A stretch of DNA of 64,000 nucleotides from Clostridia bacterium (GTDB taxonomy: Bacteria > Bacillota > Clostridia > Christensenellales > Aristaeellaceae): assembly GCA_017429695.1 (NCBI GenBank), contig JAFROK010000041.1, forward strand, positions 1 through 64,000, read 5' to 3'. Positions 60,922 to 64,000 of this stretch are shown in pieces; the stretch's first letter is position 1; each line of letters begins with the position of its first letter. Below the pieces are notes generated by a model. It did not search any database. It saw nothing but the letters and a program-made list of their open reading frames with translations, and had not been told where the DNA came from. A program made the position numbers and the translations under genes.

Positions 60922-61746
60922 TCATTTATTCTTTTTCTTCTTTGCCGGATGCCGTTTCCGTTCCACCACAAGCGCACTCCTAACCGCGGTTTTCCCTTCT
61001 TCACTGATCTTCCGGAACATATCCACCATATGGTTTTCCTCCGTGGACAAATCCTCCCGTCCCCGGAGCATATCGCCAAAAATGTCCTCCGGCCGCTTCG
61101 GGGTTTTCCCGGCGTCCGGTTTCCGGAGCGCTTCCTGCACTTCCGCCTGGTACTTTTCATAAACCCTTCCGTATTTTAAAAACAGATACTGAATATAGTC
61201 CTCCGTATCCCGCTGAATGAGCCGCAGCATATACAGCACATCCCGGGAGGGATAGATTTTGACGCCGGTGCTGGATACAAACTGATACAGATGGTCTTTC
61301 ATCTCCGGCACGTTGGGGGACATGGACTGCAGGATCTCATCCACCGAAGAAGCCCGGACCACCGCATCCGCCAGCGCGGGGGTTTCCTTCAGAAACTGCA
61401 CAAAGGAATCCTTCAGACCGGTTTTCTTCCCGACTTTGATGCATGCTTCGTTCAGGCTGTCATGGGTCTCCCGGTCAAACATGGTCCAGCCGTCCAGGTA
61501 ATAATTTTTGGTAAAATATTCCGGCGGTACACATAAAAACGCGCAGAGCGCCGCCATCGTCCGCTCATTTTCCAGCGGGCAGCTGATTCCCCGAACCCAG
61601 CGGGATACCGTTTCCCGTTGCACATGCACCGCGTCCGCGATATGCTGCTGGGTCAGCTTTTTCCCGTCAGGCGTTTTCCGGCTGTTCATGATGGCCCGCA
61701 GTTGCTCGGCAAAAATCATTTTCCTGTTTTCATTTTTATGTGACAT
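60922..61746 (-). CDS. XRE family helix-turn-helix regulator with long C-terminal domain
   Basis: 274 residues. The HTH covers residues 12-60 with KKLTQQHIADAVHVQRETVSR. A helical domain of about 200 residues follows (SVDEILQSMSPNVPEM, then RDVLYMLRLIQRDTEDYIQYL) and a basic tail (KRHPAKKKKNK). GGAGGATGTCACA precedes the ATG. The long C-terminal part may sense a ligand or bind a partner. TGTGACA words around its start suggest self-regulation. Confidence 0.85.
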   Translation of the reverse strand: MSHKNENRKMIFAEQLRAIMNSRKTPDGKKLTQQHIADAVHVQRETVSRWVRGISCPLENERTMAALCAFLCVPPEYFTKNYYLDGWTMFDRETHDSLNEACIKVGKKTGLKDSFVQFLKETPALADAVVRASSVDEILQSMSPNVPEMKDHLYQFVSSTGVKIYPSRDVLYMLRLIQRDTEDYIQYLFLKYGRVYEKYQAEVQEALRKPDAGKTPKRPEDIFGDMLRGREDLSTEENHMVDMFRKISEEGKTAVRSALVVERKRHPAKKKKNK

Positions 61747-61824
61747 TGTGACATCCTCCGGAGATTAACTAAATACGTTGTATTATTTGGATTATTACAA
61801 AATGCGACATGGGATTCTGTCACA
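61739..61824. promoter_or_regulatory. Possible operator sites for the XRE regulator
   Basis: TGTGACA at 61,739-61,745 and again at 61,747-61,753, and the inverted TGTCACA at 61,818-61,824, flank the presumed promoter of the XRE gene. The first two overlap its start codon. Confidence 0.4.
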
Positions 61825-62139
61825 TGTTGATCCGTATATTTCATAACAAATCATACTAAAATCATCCTTATTTGTCAAATGGTCAGATAAGCCGTTTTGG
61901 GGCCCAGTTGGTCGAAAAAAGGCGGCCCTGTTCCCCGATCGGAAGCCTTATCCGGATCCGCCGGGATACGTTTCTTTCCAAAATCAGGACGGGTTTCCCG
62001 GAAGCGCCGATTTTTCATGGTTTTCTGACATTTTGTATTGACAGTGTAACAATTTCGTAATAGAATGACTCTGTACACATATGTACCTATTATATATATA
62101 ACAAACATATGTGATCCGAAATGATGAGGTGAGTCGTTC
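61747..62139. other. Intergenic region between divergent genes
   Basis: About 390 bases. Contains the TGTGACA words of the XRE gene, AT-rich promoter-like DNA to about 61,880, a GC-rich stretch at 61,890-62,010 with no gene, the rightward promoter at 62,038-62,066 and two ACATATGT palindromes. Confidence 0.5.
62038..62112 (+). promoter_or_regulatory. Promoter and paired ACATATGT palindromes before the SH3b protein
   Basis: TTGACA (62038-62043), 17 bases, TAGAAT (62061-62066). Downstream two identical ACATATGT palindromes at 62,077-62,084 and 62,105-62,112, 28 bases apart, lie in the leader and could bind a regulator. Confidence 0.6.
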
Positions 62140-64000
62140 ATGAGACCGTACCGCCGGCTGCTGAGCATCATCCTGGTTCTGGCCATGGTGCTTCCCCTGG
62201 TGTTTTCCGTGTCCGCCCTTGCGGATACCCCGGACCTGGGCAAGACCAATAAGGAGAAGGTCAACGTCCGCGTAGGCGCCAGCAGTGACGCCAAACTGCT
62301 TTTCCAGATTCCGCAGGCCGGCTATGTCGGCAAGATTCTGGATGAAAAAGACGCGGAAGGTATCCACTGGTACCATGTGGAATTCCAGAGTCCCGAGGAA
62401 GGAAACGACCGGTATTATCCCGGATACGTGAACGGCGATTTCTTTGTCCGCCTGACAGAGGAAGAGGCGAAGTACTATAAGCAGGGCCAGTATGTCGCCA
62501 CGCCGACGCCGATTCCCAGCACAGATCCGGATACCGGCGAAACGCCGACCCCGACGCCTGTCCCGACAGATAACAGCGGCAACGTGGACGCGCCGGACGG
62601 CACCGTCGGCGTCGTGACCAACAGCGGCGTGAACCTGCGCAAGGGCCCGTCCACCAGCTTCGGCGTCATCACCCAGCTGAACCGCGGGGACGTGGTCACC
62701 GTGCTGACCATGCCGACCACCATCAGCGACAAAACATTCTATTTCGTCCGCTTCGGCGAAACGGAAGGCTTCATTATGGCCACCTTCCTCCGCCTGCCGA
62801 ACGATCCGAACAACTATACCCCCACGCCCGTGAACACCCCGACGCCCACCCCCACGCCTGCCGGCGTGGTCGGGTATGTGATGACCATCAAGGGCGGCGT
62901 GAACCTGCGCCAGACCCCGGACGGCACCGTGATCACCCAGGTGGGCCGGTATATCACCTTCCCGGTGCTGCTGCAGCCGATCATGAAAAACGGCTATAAA
63001 TGGTACTTTGTCCAGGCCGGGGAAAACAAGGGCTATCTCCGCGGTGACTGCGTCAAGGAAGTCTCCGGCGATCCGACGCCCACCCCCGGGCCCACCGGCA
63101 CGCCGACCCAGGCGCCCGTCACCCCGACGCCCACGCCTGCCGCGGAACCCACCGGATACGTGAAAACCACGGCTGACGGCGTAAACCTGCGCGATAAACC
63201 GGGGAACGGCGATGTAAAGGGCCGGGTCAACAAGGGCACCGTCATGCCGTACTTCGGCGAACCCACCACCATCAAGGGGATCAAGTGGTACAAGGTCTAT
63301 GTCGAACAGTACAAACAGTTTGGATACCTTTATGTGCACGGGAATTTCGTTGTGCCGTGCGATCCGGGCGGAAATACCCCGACGCCGGCGCCCACAGGCA
63401 ACACCCCGACCCCGACGCCCACGGTAACCCCGACCCCCACCGGCGTCACCCCGACGCCGACGCCCACCGCAACACCGACACCGACCCCCACGGCAACCCC
63501 CACGCCCACCGCGACCTCTTCCCCGGAAGAACCCACCGGATATCTGAAGACCACCGCCGGCGGCGTGAACCTGCGGAAATACGCCGGTTATTCGGATGTG
63601 CTCGGCCAGCTGAACCGGGACGTGGTGCTGCCGTACTACGGCGAAGCGGTCACCAAGAATAATGTGGAATGGTACCGGGTCAAACATCCCACATACGGCT
63701 ATGGTTACCTGCACGCCAGCTATGTTGTCAAGTGCAATCCCGACGGCACGCCGATCGTTTCCCCGACGCCCAGTCCCATCAACCCAGACGCGGGCAAGAC
63801 GGAAGCTTCCTATTCCACCCTGCGGCTGGGTTCCACCGGCAACGCCGTGCTGAACCTGACCAAGGAACTGATCAACCAGGGCTTCATGACCGGCACCGCC
63901 ACCAACAAGTATAACAGTACCGTGGAAAAAGCTGTGGAAGCTTTCCAGCGGGCCAAGGGCCTCTCCGTGGACGGTATTGCCGGCTCAGCCACCCAGCATA
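62140..64000 (+). CDS. Secreted protein with five SH3b domains and a peptidoglycan-binding domain (runs off the window)
   Basis: The frame is open from ATG 62140 (GAGGTGAGTCGTTC before it) to the window end, 620 codons without a stop. Signal peptide at residues 1-28 (LLSIILVLAMVLPLVFSVSA). Five bacterial SH3 domains follow, each beginning GVNLR or VNVRV (residues about 40, 157, 256, 344, 474), separated by Pro-Thr linkers with TPTPTPT runs. A PG_binding_1 domain starts near residue 560 (LRLGSTGNAVLNL, then FQRAKGLSVDGIAGSATQ). The catalytic part, if any, such as an amidase, lies beyond the edge. A wall-bound hydrolase or adhesin at the cell surface is likely. Confidence 0.9.
   Translation, partial: MRPYRRLLSIILVLAMVLPLVFSVSALADTPDLGKTNKEKVNVRVGASSDAKLLFQIPQAGYVGKILDEKDAEGIHWYHVEFQSPEEGNDRYYPGYVNGDFFVRLTEEEAKYYKQGQYVATPTPIPSTDPDTGETPTPTPVPTDNSGNVDAPDGTVGVVTNSGVNLRKGPSTSFGVITQLNRGDVVTVLTMPTTISDKTFYFVRFGETEGFIMATFLRLPNDPNNYTPTPVNTPTPTPTPAGVVGYVMTIKGGVNLRQTPDGTVITQVGRYITFPVLLQPIMKNGYKWYFVQAGENKGYLRGDCVKEVSGDPTPTPGPTGTPTQAPVTPTPTPAAEPTGYVKTTADGVNLRDKPGNGDVKGRVNKGTVMPYFGEPTTIKGIKWYKVYVEQYKQFGYLYVHGNFVVPCDPGGNTPTPAPTGNTPTPTPTVTPTPTGVTPTPTPTATPTPTPTATPTPTATSSPEEPTGYLKTTAGGVNLRKYAGYSDVLGQLNRDVVLPYYGEAVTKNNVEWYRVKHPTYGYGYLHASYVVKCNPDGTPIVSPTPSPINPDAGKTEASYSTLRLGSTGNAVLNLTKELINQGFMTGTATNKYNSTVEKAVEAFQRAKGLSVDGIAGSATQH

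Noticed and set aside
61984-63714. Minus-strand 576-residue Gly/Arg-rich frame
   Set aside because: Mirror of the SH3b protein with Pro-Thr linkers; the plus frame has a signal peptide and five domains.

Overview
The window looks like a chromosome segment of an anaerobic, low-to-mid GC Firmicute of the Clostridia, probably a gut or rumen member of the Christensenellales/Aristaeella type. This is an inference from RNase Y, the LeuS and AsnS types, superoxide reductase, SH3b/peptidoglycan-binding proteins with Pro-Thr linkers and Clostridia-style Shine-Dalgarno sites, not a database placement. Base composition splits the window. Bases 1 to about 36,000 are mostly AT-rich and transcribed leftward. 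From about 37,000 on the DNA is clearly GC-richer and mostly rightward, with housekeeping genes.

1-27.4 kb is one long leftward surface-polysaccharide locus. It starts (right end) with a polyprenyl-phosphate sugar-phosphate transferase, followed by GT2, rmlA, rmlC, rmlB, a two-part acyltransferase, a tightly overlapping GNAT-FkbH-VOC-ACP cassette, a Wzm/Wzt-type ABC exporter, several glycosyltransferases, two sugar aminotransferases (one WecE-like), two membrane proteins, a metallophosphoesterase, and a module of SDR, ATP-grasp ligase, aldolase and DPM1/GtrB-like GT2. At the left edge is an acyltransferase broken by two homopolymer frameshifts. Two separate gene sets (ACP/FkbH/GNAT and aldolase/ATP-grasp/SDR) could each make and attach an unusual acyl group to an amino sugar.

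27.4-36 kb is a decaying defence-like and accessory stretch: an ATPase pseudogene, an OLD-type ATPase-TOPRIM protein, a zeta-toxin-like kinase with a small partner, an RloA/AbiLi-type ATPase with a deleted RloB/AbiLii partner, DUF2188, superoxide reductase, a Thr-rich protein with a probable premature stop, and a KAP NTPase. A short repeat found at 82-152 occurs again, in the same orientation, at 34,013-34,085, bracketing this block and the polysaccharide locus. dapA and a 47-residue ORF follow.

37-47 kb holds two Wzz-like chain-length proteins, a second rmlB, a REP-associated tyrosine transposase with its own palindromes on both sides, another ATPase operon with a truncated partner and an MNT nucleotidyltransferase, asnS, and a Phd/PIN toxin-antitoxin pair.

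47-64 kb holds a structured non-coding RNA gene with its own promoter and terminator (possibly 6S-like), rny, a secreted Pro/Gln-repeat protein convergent with and overlapping rny, a three-gene operon (secreted protein, zinc-ribbon/TM/TPR-like protein, acyltransferase 3), an AraC regulator, a GT2, leuS with unusual signature motifs, a 76-bp tandem repeat, an XRE regulator, and a five-SH3b wall-binding protein running off the right edge. No tRNA, rRNA or CRISPR array was recognised.
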